Shown: positions 15,867 through 24,489 of the stretch, piece after piece
How the letters are laid out: each line of letters starts with the position of its first letter
Position numbering within the stretch: position 1 is the first letter of the stretch
Assembly: GCA_018813065.1 (NCBI GenBank)
Contig: JAHJCH010000304.1
Coordinates: 1-36,948 of the forward strand
Source of the DNA: Myxococcota bacterium
GTDB lineage: Bacteria; Myxococcota_A; Bradymonadia; UBA7976; UBA1532
Length of the DNA stretch: 36,948 nucleotides
Direction of reading: 5' to 3'
Translations under genes and position numbers: made by a program
Notes under the pieces: model-generated
Told to the model about the DNA's origin: nothing
Databases searched by the model: none
Seen by the model: the letters and a program-made list of their open reading frames with translations, nothing else

Positions 15867-16907
15867 ATGCGATCCTTCCTCTGCCTCCCCCTCCTCCTCA
15901 ACCTCGCCCTCGCCGCTGGCCCCGCCTGGCGCCATCAGGCCAAGACGAATGTCCCGCCAGGGCAACAAGCCGAGCTGATCCTCTCGCCCACGAACACCGT
16001 CTATGACGTCCTGCTGGTGTTAGAGACAGAGGGGATGAAGAAGACCTTTCGCGCCAAGAAGATCAAGGCCGGCGCGCAAAAGCGCTTCGCCTGGAAGCCC
16101 CCCAAGGGCGTCTCGGAGTGGCGCGGGCGGCTGACCGGCTCCGCAGATGGCGCCACCACCACCGCCGAGATCAACCTCAGGATCGTCTCCGTCGGGCCGC
16201 TTGAGGTGCGCATCTCGCCCAAGGACGTGGATCTCGTCGGCGGTCAGATCTTGGCCCACCCCAGCCGCCCACTCTCCAAAGTTGAGCTGATCGCCTTTGG
16301 GGATCAGGGCGCCAAGATCGTGGATGAGGAGGCCACGCTTGAGGTCACGCCGACAGGCACGATCTTTAAATTCGACGTCCCCGAGGGCGCCGCCGTGCGC
16401 ATGATCCAGATGAAGATGCACGATGAGCACGGCTTCTGGTCGGCGATCAACATCGCCGCGTGGTACATCGAGGTCGAGCATGAGGAGGTGCAGTTTGAGT
16501 CGGGCTCGGCGGAGATCCGCGCCGAGGAGCGGCCCAAGCTCGACCACGCCATCGAGCGCATCGAGGGTGAGCTTAAGCAGCTCAATCGCCAACTTGAGGC
16601 CTATAGCAAGGCGCTGAAGCAGAAGATCAAGGTCGAGCAGCGCTTGTTCGTGGCCGGTCACACCGACACGGTGGGCCAGCCCGCCGATAACCGCGCGCTG
16701 AGCCTCAAGCGCGCCCGCAGCATCGCCACCTACTTCAAGGGCAAGCTCAACATCCCCATCTACTACGAGGGCTTCGGCGAGGCGGCCTTGGCTGTGCCCA
16801 CTGGGGATAACGTCGATGAGCCGCGCAACCGCCGGGCGCTCTATGTGCTCTCCAACGCGGCGCCCTCGGGTCAAGGCTTCCCGCAAGCGGGCTGGAAGAA
16901 GCTCTGA
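15867..16907 (+). CDS. OmpA-family peptidoglycan-associated protein
   Basis: A 346-residue secreted protein. The ATG at 15867 has GAGG 6 nt upstream and opens on a Sec signal peptide (MRSFLCLPLLLNLALA); an ATG 12 bases upstream is a weaker alternative. The middle (about 25-200) is beta-rich without a recognised family. The C-terminal OmpA domain (about 210-330) shows VQFESGSAEIRAEERPKL, the GHTDTVG motif, the NRALSLKRARSIATYF helix, YYEGFGE, and the diaminopimelate-binding NRRA. It should anchor to peptidoglycan in the periplasm. A helix of about 30 residues with many Leu/Gln is inserted between the first strand and GHTD, longer than usual. A barrel is not evident, so it may be soluble. Confidence 0.88.
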   Translation: MRSFLCLPLLLNLALAAGPAWRHQAKTNVPPGQQAELILSPTNTVYDVLLVLETEGMKKTFRAKKIKAGAQKRFAWKPPKGVSEWRGRLTGSADGATTTAEINLRIVSVGPLEVRISPKDVDLVGGQILAHPSRPLSKVELIAFGDQGAKIVDEEATLEVTPTGTIFKFDVPEGAAVRMIQMKMHDEHGFWSAINIAAWYIEVEHEEVQFESGSAEIRAEERPKLDHAIERIEGELKQLNRQLEAYSKALKQKIKVEQRLFVAGHTDTVGQPADNRALSLKRARSIATYFKGKLNIPIYYEGFGEAALAVPTGDNVDEPRNRRALYVLSNAAPSGQGFPQAGWKKL

Positions 16908-16947
16908 TCGAGGCTTATAGTGCGCCCTCAACGGCGAGAGAGGTGAT

Positions 16948-17820
16948 ATGCGCGACGCGAACGCCACCATAGAGGCCCTTGAGGGGCTGCTTGAGGGCCG
17001 GGCCCCAGAGGCGGGGTTGACCTGGCTGCGCGCACAGGCCCCCACATCACAGACCATCCACGCCGCCTTGGGCGGCGCGCGGCAGCTCGGCGGGCGGGCG
17101 CTCATCGGCGCCTTCGCCGAGCGCAAGCGCGCCACGCTTGAGACGCCCTACGGCGAGATGAAGATCGGCCACCTGCGCTTGGACGAGGTCGCCCGCGCGC
17201 TGCTCCTGGCCCGGCTCATCGCCGCCCTGGCGCCCAGCGCCCGAGCCGAGGCGCTGTTTGGCGTCTATGACACGGGCGACACTGAGGCGCGCGTCGCCTG
17301 CCTCCAGGCGCTCAACCTCACCGAGGGCCTGGAGCCGCTGCAAGCCATGGAGATGATCCGCGACGCGGGGCGCACCTACCTCGACGCGCTCTTGCGCGCC
17401 GCGTGGTGCCACAACCCCTATGTCTCCGCCCACCTCAGCGACCATGACTACCGCAAGGCGGTGCTCAAGGCCCTCTTCCTCGATATCCCCGTCGAGGACT
17501 TCATCGGGCTTGAGGCGCGCGCCGACGCGACCTTGGCCCAGAGCCTCTGTGAGTACGCCGATGAGCGGCTCGCGGCGGGGCGGACGATCCCCAAGCCTGT
17601 CTGGACCATCTCGGCCCTCAACCCTCGGCCTGGGCTCATCGCGCGGCTGATCGGGATGCTGGAGCATCCTCTCCCCGATGAGCGGCTCACCGCCGCCCGC
17701 GCCCTGGCCAACGCCCGTGATCCGCGGGCGCTGCCCTTTATCGTTGAGCGGCTGGCGCGGGAAGAGGCGCCTGAGATCATCACGGCGCTGCGCCGCGCCC
17801 AAGACCAAAGCGCGCTTTAA
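16948..17820 (+). CDS. eboA: EboA-like protein
   Basis: A 290-residue alpha-helical protein. Family features of EboA are the block DYRKAVLKALFLDIPVEDFI, then GLEARADATLAQSLCEYADE and RLAAGRTIPKPVW (about 165-230). The C-terminal 65 residues form HEAT-like helical pairs (MLEHPLPDERLTAARALANA). The biochemical role of EboA is unknown; ebo clusters have been linked to export of secondary metabolites to the periplasm, for example scytonemin precursors in cyanobacteria. The Shine-Dalgarno is GAGAGAGG just before the ATG. The TatD-like eboB gene follows after 9 bases, the order seen in ebo clusters, but the other ebo genes (UbiA prenyltransferase, dehydroquinate-synthase-like, isomerase-like) are absent from this window. 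Confidence 0.75.
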   Translation: MRDANATIEALEGLLEGRAPEAGLTWLRAQAPTSQTIHAALGGARQLGGRALIGAFAERKRATLETPYGEMKIGHLRLDEVARALLLARLIAALAPSARAEALFGVYDTGDTEARVACLQALNLTEGLEPLQAMEMIRDAGRTYLDALLRAAWCHNPYVSAHLSDHDYRKAVLKALFLDIPVEDFIGLEARADATLAQSLCEYADERLAAGRTIPKPVWTISALNPRPGLIARLIGMLEHPLPDERLTAARALANARDPRALPFIVERLAREEAPEIITALRRAQDQSAL

Positions 17821-17829
17821 GGAGCCCCT

Positions 17830-18702
17830 ATGCGCATCTTCGACCCCCACACCCATATGTCCGCCCGGACCACCGATGACTATGAGCGGATGGCCATGGC
17901 GGGTTACGCCGGGATCATCGAGCCGGCCTTCTGGATGGGGCAGCCGCGCACACACGTGGCCACCTTTAAGGACTATTACGACAGCCTCCTCGGCTGGGAG
18001 CGCTTCCGCGCCGCGCAGTTTGGCATCCGCCACTATTGCACCATGGGCCTCAACCCCAAGGAGGCCAATGACACGCGGGTCAATGACGCGGTCTTGGAGC
18101 TGCTGAGCACTTATATCCACAAAGAGGGCGTCGTGGGCATCGGTGAGATCGGCTACGATGACATGACCAATGAAGAGCATCGGTGCTTTAAAGCACAGAT
18201 TCAGCTCGCCAAAGACAGTCACAAGCCCATCTTGATTCATACACCGCATCGAGATAAAAAACAGGGCGTGATTCGTAGCCTGGAGCTGGCCGCTGAGGTG
18301 GGTTTGCCTGAAAACCTCACGCTCATGGACCATAACACTGAAGAGACCATTGGCTTGGTCAAAGAGACGGCCTGTTGGGCAGGGTTCACCATCTATCCCA
18401 ACACAAAGCTGACGCCAGAGCGCGTCGTCGCCCTCTTTGAGCGCTTTGGCACCGATAAAATGCTCATTAACAGCTCTGCCGATTGGGGGATCAGTGATCC
18501 CTTAATGGTGGCGCGCACGGTAATGTTGATGCGTAAGGTCGGGATGGACGAAGAGGAGATCGAGAAGGTCGTTTGGCGCAACCCCATCGAGTTCTTCGCG
18601 CAGTCTGGGCAGATCAGCTTCGCGGACTTTGATGCGCATGGTCCGATTGATCGCACGCTCAAGCACGAGGGCAACACCGTGCTGCGTGGTCAAAAGCCCT
18701 AA
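17830..18702 (+). CDS. eboB: TatD-family metal-dependent hydrolase (EboB-like)
   Basis: A 290-residue TIM-barrel amidohydrolase-like protein of the TatD family. Metal ligands are visible: HxH in FDPHTHM (H7, H9), Glu in GIGEIGYDD, His in ILIHTPH, His in LMDHNTEE, and Asp in NSSADWG. All are intact, so it should bind divalent metal ions. Classical TatD proteins are 3'-5' nucleases, but the pairing with EboA (9-base gap, AAGGAG Shine-Dalgarno) points to the EboB subgroup, whose substrate is unknown. It is the last gene of the pair; the next gene on this strand begins 239 bases later and is unrelated. Confidence 0.85.
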   Translation: MRIFDPHTHMSARTTDDYERMAMAGYAGIIEPAFWMGQPRTHVATFKDYYDSLLGWERFRAAQFGIRHYCTMGLNPKEANDTRVNDAVLELLSTYIHKEGVVGIGEIGYDDMTNEEHRCFKAQIQLAKDSHKPILIHTPHRDKKQGVIRSLELAAEVGLPENLTLMDHNTEETIGLVKETACWAGFTIYPNTKLTPERVVALFERFGTDKMLINSSADWGISDPLMVARTVMLMRKVGMDEEEIEKVVWRNPIEFFAQSGQISFADFDAHGPIDRTLKHEGNTVLRGQKP

Positions 18703-18941
18703 CTCACGCAAGAGAAGGCTTCGCTTTTCACTGGGATGGGGCCTATCATGGGCCGCGTTAGGAGCGGCGTGAGCACCAATCAGCCACACCCACATCACCA
18801 TCAACGGCCACCTCAAGCAGCCACGATGCTCGACAGGCCAACGGGCCTGCCTGTGCTCGTGGCCACTCGATCTGGCTCGCTGCTGGTGCATGGTTGTGGC
18901 ATCTTGCCGCTCACGACGCTCTAAACCCAGAGAGGGGCGAT

Positions 18942-19481
18942 ATGAGGACCACACTCAGCTTCTTCCTTTTGCTCTCTGTCGCCGCCGCCGCGCCGAACCC
19001 GACGCCTGAGCCCGCCAGCGAGCCCACCTCAATCCCCAGCGCAGCTCAGCCCCCCGCGCCCGCCACCGCGCCCGACGTTGAGGGCCACGCCGCGCCCGAC
19101 GTTGAGGATCACGCCGCGCCGCGCTGTGGTGCCCATCAGCGTTGCCGTCAGGGGCGCGTGCAGTTCGCGGGGGTGCGGCTCCACGGCGCCGGGGTCCAGC
19201 CCATCCAAGGCGCGCTGCACAAGCAGCTGACGCGGTTGAAGCGCCATATCGAGTTGAAGTACCGCAAGCACCTCAAGGCGGGCGGGCAAGCGCAAGGGAT
19301 GATGACCTTCAAGTTCCGCCTCACGCCGGTCGGCAGCCCCATCGCCCTCGCCATCAAGGAGAGCACGCTCAAGAGCCCCGAGCTTGAGCAGGTGGTGCGC
19401 CGCACCATCAACGAGGCGCGCTATCCGCAAGCCAAGGCCGGACCCGTCATCGTTGAGGTGGGCTTTCACTTCAAGCGCTAA
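18942..19481 (+). CDS. Secreted protein with AgmX/TonB-like C-terminal domain
   Basis: A 179-residue protein. The ATG at 18942 has GAGAGGGG upstream and opens on a signal peptide (MRTTLSFFLLLSVAAAA). A Pro/Ala/Glu linker follows, with a short duplicated phrase (APDVEGHA / APDVEDHA). The C-terminal 100 residues match the AgmX/PglI-type TonB-C fold: GMMTFKFRLTPVGSPIA, a helix with SPELEQVVRRTINEARYP, and a final strand GPVIVEVGFHFKR. Proteins of this kind occur in many copies in Myxococcota, some tied to gliding machinery; this one lacks the N-terminal membrane anchor of true TonB. Its stop overlaps the stop of the convergent gene by 3 bases. Confidence 0.75.
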   Translation: MRTTLSFFLLLSVAAAAPNPTPEPASEPTSIPSAAQPPAPATAPDVEGHAAPDVEDHAAPRCGAHQRCRQGRVQFAGVRLHGAGVQPIQGALHKQLTRLKRHIELKYRKHLKAGGQAQGMMTFKFRLTPVGSPIALAIKESTLKSPELEQVVRRTINEARYPQAKAGPVIVEVGFHFKR

Positions 19482-20416
19482 TTTGGCCCAAGTATCTTCG
19501 AGACGCCTTCATCCACGCGCACACCCCGCTTCCTCAACAACGGGCGTAGCTTCTTGACCGCGCCGTCTTCCAGGTTCGCTTGAAAGTCAAAGCCGCGCTG
19601 CCAAACATAGTGGTAGTGGCCATCGATCTTCTTGAATCTTCCATTGGCGACCGTATGTAAGATCAATGACTTCTCATCAAACGGCAGCGCCTTGATGTTG
19701 GCCTTAAATTGAGGCCCATACTCAAAGTATTGCTCCGCGTTCGACGTATACATGGTGCGCACGGTCAGCCCCGCTGCCTTGAGCTTCTGGGCGATGTCGA
19801 GCAGCGCGATCCCACCCGTGAGGTCGCCGCGCACCGCAAAGACACGATTGCTGGCCCAGAGGTGGCGCAGCCAGGCGTACTGCGCCGCGTCCGTCAACCA
19901 CACCGGGACGCCACGCTTGAGGTAAGCCCGCCGCGTCTGGCGTAGCCGCCCATAGACCGCCTTCTGCGCGGCCCTGAAGGTCTGCTTGATCTTCTTGATG
20001 TCCGCCTGCCCTCCATACGCCGCGTCGATCCAGCCCTCCACTTCGGCGCGGCGCGTCGGCGCCCACAGCGCGATCATGGCCTCGGGGCTCTCCGCCGCGC
20101 GGAACATCAGGCGGTAGATCTGGTGAAGCCGGGGGATCGCCATGTCAAAGTCCATCAGCACCAGCAGCTCGGGGCGGCTCCAGCCCGCGAGGATATAGTT
20201 CTGATCCGTGCCTACCCCAATGTGTACGCCCCCCAGCCCCTCTATCGCGGCTTGGTAGACGTCGTGTCGATACTCATTTGAGACCCAATAGTGGCTGTTG
20301 CGCGTCAACGCCGCCGGGGCGGGGTCCATCGCCAGCTCAGTGAAGCCTTCAAACGCCGGCAGCGGCGGGCTCATCCACGCGACCAGCGCCGCGCTTAACC
20401 AGAGGGGGTAAAGCAT
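19478..20416 (-). CDS. Secreted LIC_10091-like protein of unknown function
   Basis: A 312-residue protein with an N-terminal signal (MLYPLWLSAALVAWMSPPLPA) and an AAGGAT Shine-Dalgarno 6 nt before the ATG. Conserved-looking blocks are GVHIGVGTDQNYILAGWSRP, LLVLMDFDMAIPRLHQIYRL, LWASNRVFAVRGDLTGGIAL and GLTVRTMYTSNAEQYF. From memory these resemble the family typified by Leptospira LIC_10091, which has a methyltransferase-like Rossmann core without a proven reaction. The G-VG-DQN and D-D blocks would lie at the cofactor site in that fold. Being exported makes methyl transfer with SAM unlikely, so the function is open. It is divergent from the serine hydrolase gene across 120 bp. Confidence 0.5.
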   Translation of the reverse strand: MLYPLWLSAALVAWMSPPLPAFEGFTELAMDPAPAALTRNSHYWVSNEYRHDVYQAAIEGLGGVHIGVGTDQNYILAGWSRPELLVLMDFDMAIPRLHQIYRLMFRAAESPEAMIALWAPTRRAEVEGWIDAAYGGQADIKKIKQTFRAAQKAVYGRLRQTRRAYLKRGVPVWLTDAAQYAWLRHLWASNRVFAVRGDLTGGIALLDIAQKLKAAGLTVRTMYTSNAEQYFEYGPQFKANIKALPFDEKSLILHTVANGRFKKIDGHYHYVWQRGFDFQANLEDGAVKKLRPLLRKRGVRVDEGVSKILGPN

Positions 20417-20536
20417 GTGTATCCTTCGCGGGTGTTTGTTCCCACGCGCGTAGGCATCATGCGGGTGGCGCTCCTGCGCCGCAAATGAGAGCCTCGGTTT
20501 TTCGCCTCAGCCTCGACACCACCGCCCCGGAGACAC

Positions 20537-21637
20537 ATGAAGCCTCACCCGCTCTGCGCTGATTTTCGTCGCGTATTCGCTTGCTTAGCCGCGCTCATCG
20601 CCCTCTCGACGGGCGCCGCGTTGGCCACGCCGTCGCCCTCCAAGGACGTCAAGCCGGACGTCAAGCCCGACATCAAGCTCGACGTCAAGCGGCTGCCACG
20701 CCTCTTGGCGAAGCGTGGCTTTCAAGGGGGGCCTGACTTTAAGGCCGTCGTGGCCCGCGTGGAGATCCTCGACGGGCGCGTGGAGACGCGCTGGTATAGC
20801 TATGGGCAGACGGCGCGGGATCGCGAGAACTGGTGGCCCGCCTCGACCATCAAGCTCTTCGCCGCCATCGCCGCCTTGGAGCGGGCGCAGGCCCTGGGCG
20901 TCTCCCCCGAGGCGACCCTGGAGCTGCGCTATCCCAAGAAGCCCGTCACGGTGACGCTGGCCCACCTCGTCCGCCGCGCGATCACACCCAGCGATAATCA
21001 GGCTTATGATCGCTTGGTGGAGTTCGCGGGCGTCGCTTGGCTCAATGACACGCTCTTTACCCCCGCGCATGGCCTCGGCGAGACGGTCTTGCTGCGCGCT
21101 TACTCCGGGCGCGTCCGCGATAAGAAGACCGGGCGAGGCACGCTGCGCTTCTCCCCCGAGATCCGCGTCACCGAGGGCGATAAGGCGATCATCCTCCCCG
21201 CCACGCACGCCACGAAGCCCTGGGATTGCGTGCGCCGTCACGGCGGCGAGGGCAACTGCACCACCCTGCTCAACCTCGCCGAGGCCCTGCGCCGCGTCAT
21301 GCTCCATGAGCACCTGCCCCCCAAGGCGCGCTACGCCCTGTCCCCCGAGGCGCTCACGCTCCTGCGCGGCGCCCTCAGCGGCAAGCGCAGCCGAGGGATG
21401 AACGTGGTCGATGGGCTGCGGGCGGGCTTGGGGCGGCGCGCCTCGTTCTTCAGCAAGCCCGGCTACGCGGCGGACTGGTTCAGCGACGTGGTCTATATCC
21501 ACGCCCCCGCTGATCCTGCCCGTAAGCTGCCCGAGCGCCGCTGGCTGGTGTCGATGGCCAATCAGCCTGGGCGTGATTGCTTGGATGAGGCCGCCCGCCA
21601 CGTCGGCGCGCTGCTGGCGGCGGATCTCTTCCCTTGA
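20537..21637 (+). CDS. Secreted serine hydrolase of the class A beta-lactamase/PBP fold
   Basis: A 366-residue exported protein (signal peptide about 1-30, ALA before TPSPS). After a short repeat of KDVKPDVKPDIKLDVK comes a serine-hydrolase domain with SxxK at S103-K106 (PASTIKLFAA), SDN at 152-154 (PSDNQAYDRL) and a KxG motif at K307 (FSKPGYAADWF). These are the three active-site elements of class A beta-lactamases and DD-peptidases. The KTG is KPG, and the loop that would carry the deacylating Glu166 is not recognisable, so hydrolysis of beta-lactams is doubtful; peptidase or esterase activity is as likely. Two Cys (231, 241) could form a disulfide in the periplasm. Confidence 0.75.
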   Translation: MKPHPLCADFRRVFACLAALIALSTGAALATPSPSKDVKPDVKPDIKLDVKRLPRLLAKRGFQGGPDFKAVVARVEILDGRVETRWYSYGQTARDRENWWPASTIKLFAAIAALERAQALGVSPEATLELRYPKKPVTVTLAHLVRRAITPSDNQAYDRLVEFAGVAWLNDTLFTPAHGLGETVLLRAYSGRVRDKKTGRGTLRFSPEIRVTEGDKAIILPATHATKPWDCVRRHGGEGNCTTLLNLAEALRRVMLHEHLPPKARYALSPEALTLLRGALSGKRSRGMNVVDGLRAGLGRRASFFSKPGYAADWFSDVVYIHAPADPARKLPERRWLVSMANQPGRDCLDEAARHVGALLAADLFP

Positions 21638-21717
21638 TCTCAGCGTGATCCTCGCCGCCTCGCCTGCACCCGGCGGTGCCTTTGAGCTACAATCCCGCCC
21701 CAATTTTTGGAGGCCTT

Positions 21718-24489
21718 ATGCGACACCCCCCACCCCGCCTGGGATCTACGCTGCTCCTGGGCCTGGCGCTCCTCGCCGCGTGCTCTGAGGAGACCGCCCA
21801 GCCCGAGCCGAGGCCCGTTGACGCCGCGCCCCTCGTCGAGGATCAGCACATCACGGTCGATCAGGCGCTGCCCGAGGTGGACGCGGCCCCCATCGAGCCC
21901 GACGCGGCCCCCATCGAGCCCGACGCGGCCCTCATCGAGCCCGATGTGTTCGTCCCCGAGTTGGACGCGGCCCCCCTCATCGACGCGCTGCCCGCGCCGC
22001 CGATGCTCCATGAGATCCAGACGCGCCTGGGTAGCCCCTCGACCCGCGCGGGGCAGCCCAACCAGATCACCTGCGAGGCCCTCGACGGCGAGGGGCGCTT
22101 TATGGAGGGGATCACCACCCGCGTCGAGATCCGCCCCGCCACGGGCTGGGCCGAGGGCGAGGAGGAGGGCGCCTATGTGGGCTTGACGGCGGGGCGCTAT
22201 CAGGTGGTCTGCGCCGCGCCCGAGGATGGCCTGCGCGCCGCCCCCGTGGAGTGGCTCGTCCGCCCCGGCGACGTGGCCGCCATCTACGCCACCGTCGAGC
22301 CGCCCATCGTCGTCGCCGGGGAGGCGGCCACGGCGCGCTGTGAGGCCTTTGACGCGGCGGGCAACGCCTTGGTGGGGGCGGCCATCACCCAGAGCCTCAG
22401 CCCCGTCTCTGAGGGCGCCGCCCTCGTCGAGGGCCGCGTGGAGGCCACCCGCGCGGGCCGCTATCTGCTGACCTGCGCCCTCGATGGCCTGGAGGGCAGC
22501 GCCCCCCTCGACGTGCGCCCCGGCGCGCCTGATCGCTTGATCGCCGCCCTCTCCCCCGTGGCGCGGGTCTATGAGCTGGGCGCGATCATCACCTATGACG
22601 CCCGCGTCCTCGACGCCTTCGGCAATGAGATCAGCGGCGCGCCCCTCGTGTGGTCCTCCACGCCCCCCATGCCCGCCTTCGGCGAGCGCCGCTACCGCCC
22701 GGACGCCGAGGGGATCTTCACCGTGGAGGTCGCCGTGGAGGGCACCGCGCTGCGCGCCAGCGAGGAGATCATCATCGACGCCGGCGGCCCCGACATCGCC
22801 TGCATCTCGCCCGAGGACGGGGCGATGATTGGGCGCGGCCCGTTGACCTTGGAGGGGCGCGTCAGCGACGCGGTGGGGGTCAACGCCCTGCGCGTGGACG
22901 GTCAACGCGTGCCGATCCAAGAGGGCGGCCGCTTCACCGCCGACATCACCCCTGAGTGGGGCCTCAACGTCCACTTGATCGAGGCCGAGGACAGCGTCGG
23001 CCACGTCAACAGCACCCTCTGCGCGTACTTCGCCGCCGATGACTACCTCAACGAGGACGCCACCCTCGATGACGCCATCCTCGTGCAGATGAGCCAGGAG
23101 GCCATCGACGACGGCGCGCCCAATGAGCCCATCACCAGCCTCGGCGATCTCCTCCGCCGCATCGTGGACTCCGAGGAGATGTTGACCGTGCTCGATGAGT
23201 CGCTGCGCGCGCAGAACCCCATCCTGCCCACGACCTGTCAGCAGTCATTGCCGCTCATCGGCTGCGTGTTCTACCTCGGCGCGGAGTATCAGGGCCTGAG
23301 CCTCAACGGCCCCAACAGCCTCTCCGCCCAGCTCGTGGAGGGCGGCGTGCGCGCCACGGCGACCTTCCGCGATCTGAGCCTCGACGTGCGCCTGCGCGGC
23401 ACGCTGAGCAACACCGGCACCCTCTATGTCTCGCATATGACCCTGGATATGACCTTTGACGTGGGCCTGCGCCGAGGGCAGATCGACGTGCGCGTGCGAA
23501 GCGTCGAGCCCATCGAGATCGGCGACATCTCCAGCGACTTCGAGGGCGCCATCACCGGCACGCTGCTCGATCTGGTCTTCTGGGCCTTCGAGGATCTCAT
23601 CCGCGATGAGGTCGCCAACACCATGCAGGGCTTCGTCGAGGGCGAGATCGACGCGCTGCTGTCGGGCCTCTTCGCCAGCGTCGATCTCAGCAGCCTCGGC
23701 GCCAGCTTCCCCATCCCGGCCATCGCCGGGCTGCCGGAGACGCGCCTGAGCATGGAGGTGGGCCTCTCCACCCTCAACGCCACCCCCCAGCGGCTCCAGA
23801 TGGGCATCGCCAGCCACGTCAACGGCCCGCTGCGCCAAGGCGCCCCCGCCGTGGGCGTGCCCATGCCGCCAGCGCCAGCGCTGATGGAGATCGAGATGAG
23901 CACCAACATGGCCGGCGGGGTCTATCTTGGCCTGATCAACCAGATCCTCTTTCGCCTCTGGCGCGCCAGCCTGTTCACCTTTGATGACGCTGGCGCGCTG
24001 CTGGGCGATCTCCCCGAGGGCACCGAGATCAGCTTCCACCTGCTCACCCCGCCCGCCGCCATCGGCGCGGGCGGCGCCGATGTGCGCCTCTTCCTCGGCC
24101 CCGCCGTCGTGCGCTTTCGCTACCCTGGCCTCTTCGATGAAGCCCTGGATCTGCGCCTCGCCGCCGAGGCCCGCGCGGGCGTGCGGGTGGACGGCGGGCT
24201 CCTGCGCTTCGAGGACATCGAGATCACCCAACTTCAGATCGCCCTCGACGCCATGGACATGACCCCTGAGCAGCGCGACGCGCTCTCGGATCTCTTCCGC
24301 CGCATCCTACAGGCGATCATCGACAGCTACCTCAACGGGCTCTTGCCCACCTTCCCCGTGCCCGACTTCGCCTTACCTGAGAGCCTGGAGAGCCTGGGGG
24401 TGCCGCCGGGGACGCGCCTGGGCTTGCGTGATCCGAGCTTGGAGAGCACCCCCGCTCATCTCCTCTTGCATGGGACGTTTAGAGAATGA
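21718..24489 (+). CDS. Large lipoprotein with Ig-like domains and TULIP/BPI-like lipid-binding region
   Basis: A 923-residue lipoprotein; the ATG at 21718 has TTGGAGG upstream and opens on a lipobox (LALLAACS). A DAAPIEP-type linker follows (about 50-90). Residues about 95-370 look like three bacterial Ig-like domains (GQPNQITCEALDGEGRF, AGEAATARCEAFDAAGNAL and a third with DARVLDAFGNEI), then a GPLTLEGRVSD domain to about 440. The C-terminal 450 residues have the long curved-barrel look of TULIP proteins (BPI/LBP/CETP): long amphipathic strands, a helix DLIRDEVANTMQGFVEGEID, and a second half beginning GGVYLGLINQILFRLWRASL, which parallels the BPI motif FN-AG-VYQ-AGVL. Likely lipid binding at the outer membrane; the substrate is unknown. 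Confidence 0.65.
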   Translation: MRHPPPRLGSTLLLGLALLAACSEETAQPEPRPVDAAPLVEDQHITVDQALPEVDAAPIEPDAAPIEPDAALIEPDVFVPELDAAPLIDALPAPPMLHEIQTRLGSPSTRAGQPNQITCEALDGEGRFMEGITTRVEIRPATGWAEGEEEGAYVGLTAGRYQVVCAAPEDGLRAAPVEWLVRPGDVAAIYATVEPPIVVAGEAATARCEAFDAAGNALVGAAITQSLSPVSEGAALVEGRVEATRAGRYLLTCALDGLEGSAPLDVRPGAPDRLIAALSPVARVYELGAIITYDARVLDAFGNEISGAPLVWSSTPPMPAFGERRYRPDAEGIFTVEVAVEGTALRASEEIIIDAGGPDIACISPEDGAMIGRGPLTLEGRVSDAVGVNALRVDGQRVPIQEGGRFTADITPEWGLNVHLIEAEDSVGHVNSTLCAYFAADDYLNEDATLDDAILVQMSQEAIDDGAPNEPITSLGDLLRRIVDSEEMLTVLDESLRAQNPILPTTCQQSLPLIGCVFYLGAEYQGLSLNGPNSLSAQLVEGGVRATATFRDLSLDVRLRGTLSNTGTLYVSHMTLDMTFDVGLRRGQIDVRVRSVEPIEIGDISSDFEGAITGTLLDLVFWAFEDLIRDEVANTMQGFVEGEIDALLSGLFASVDLSSLGASFPIPAIAGLPETRLSMEVGLSTLNATPQRLQMGIASHVNGPLRQGAPAVGVPMPPAPALMEIEMSTNMAGGVYLGLINQILFRLWRASLFTFDDAGALLGDLPEGTEISFHLLTPPAAIGAGGADVRLFLGPAVVRFRYPGLFDEALDLRLAAEARAGVRVDGGLLRFEDIEITQLQIALDAMDMTPEQRDALSDLFRRILQAIIDSYLNGLLPTFPVPDFALPESLESLGVPPGTRLGLRDPSLESTPAHLLLHGTFRE
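21880..21942. repeat. Three tandem 21-bp repeats in a lipoprotein linker
   Basis: Three adjacent 21-bp units encode D-A-A-P/L-I-E-P in the linker after the lipobox; the first two are identical and the third differs by one base. Copy number could vary by slippage without changing frame. Confidence 0.85.

Noticed and set aside
16020-18333. Minus-strand frames of 371 and 428 codons opposite the OmpA, EboA and TatD genes
   Set aside because: The plus-strand genes have clear families, ribosome sites and motifs; the antisense products do not.
18736-18924. A 62-codon plus-strand frame and a GGCC-type hairpin in the gap after the TatD gene
   Set aside because: The product is low-complexity (His/Pro-rich) with no ribosome site, and the hairpin near 18830-18855 has no T-run, so neither a gene nor a terminator is claimed.
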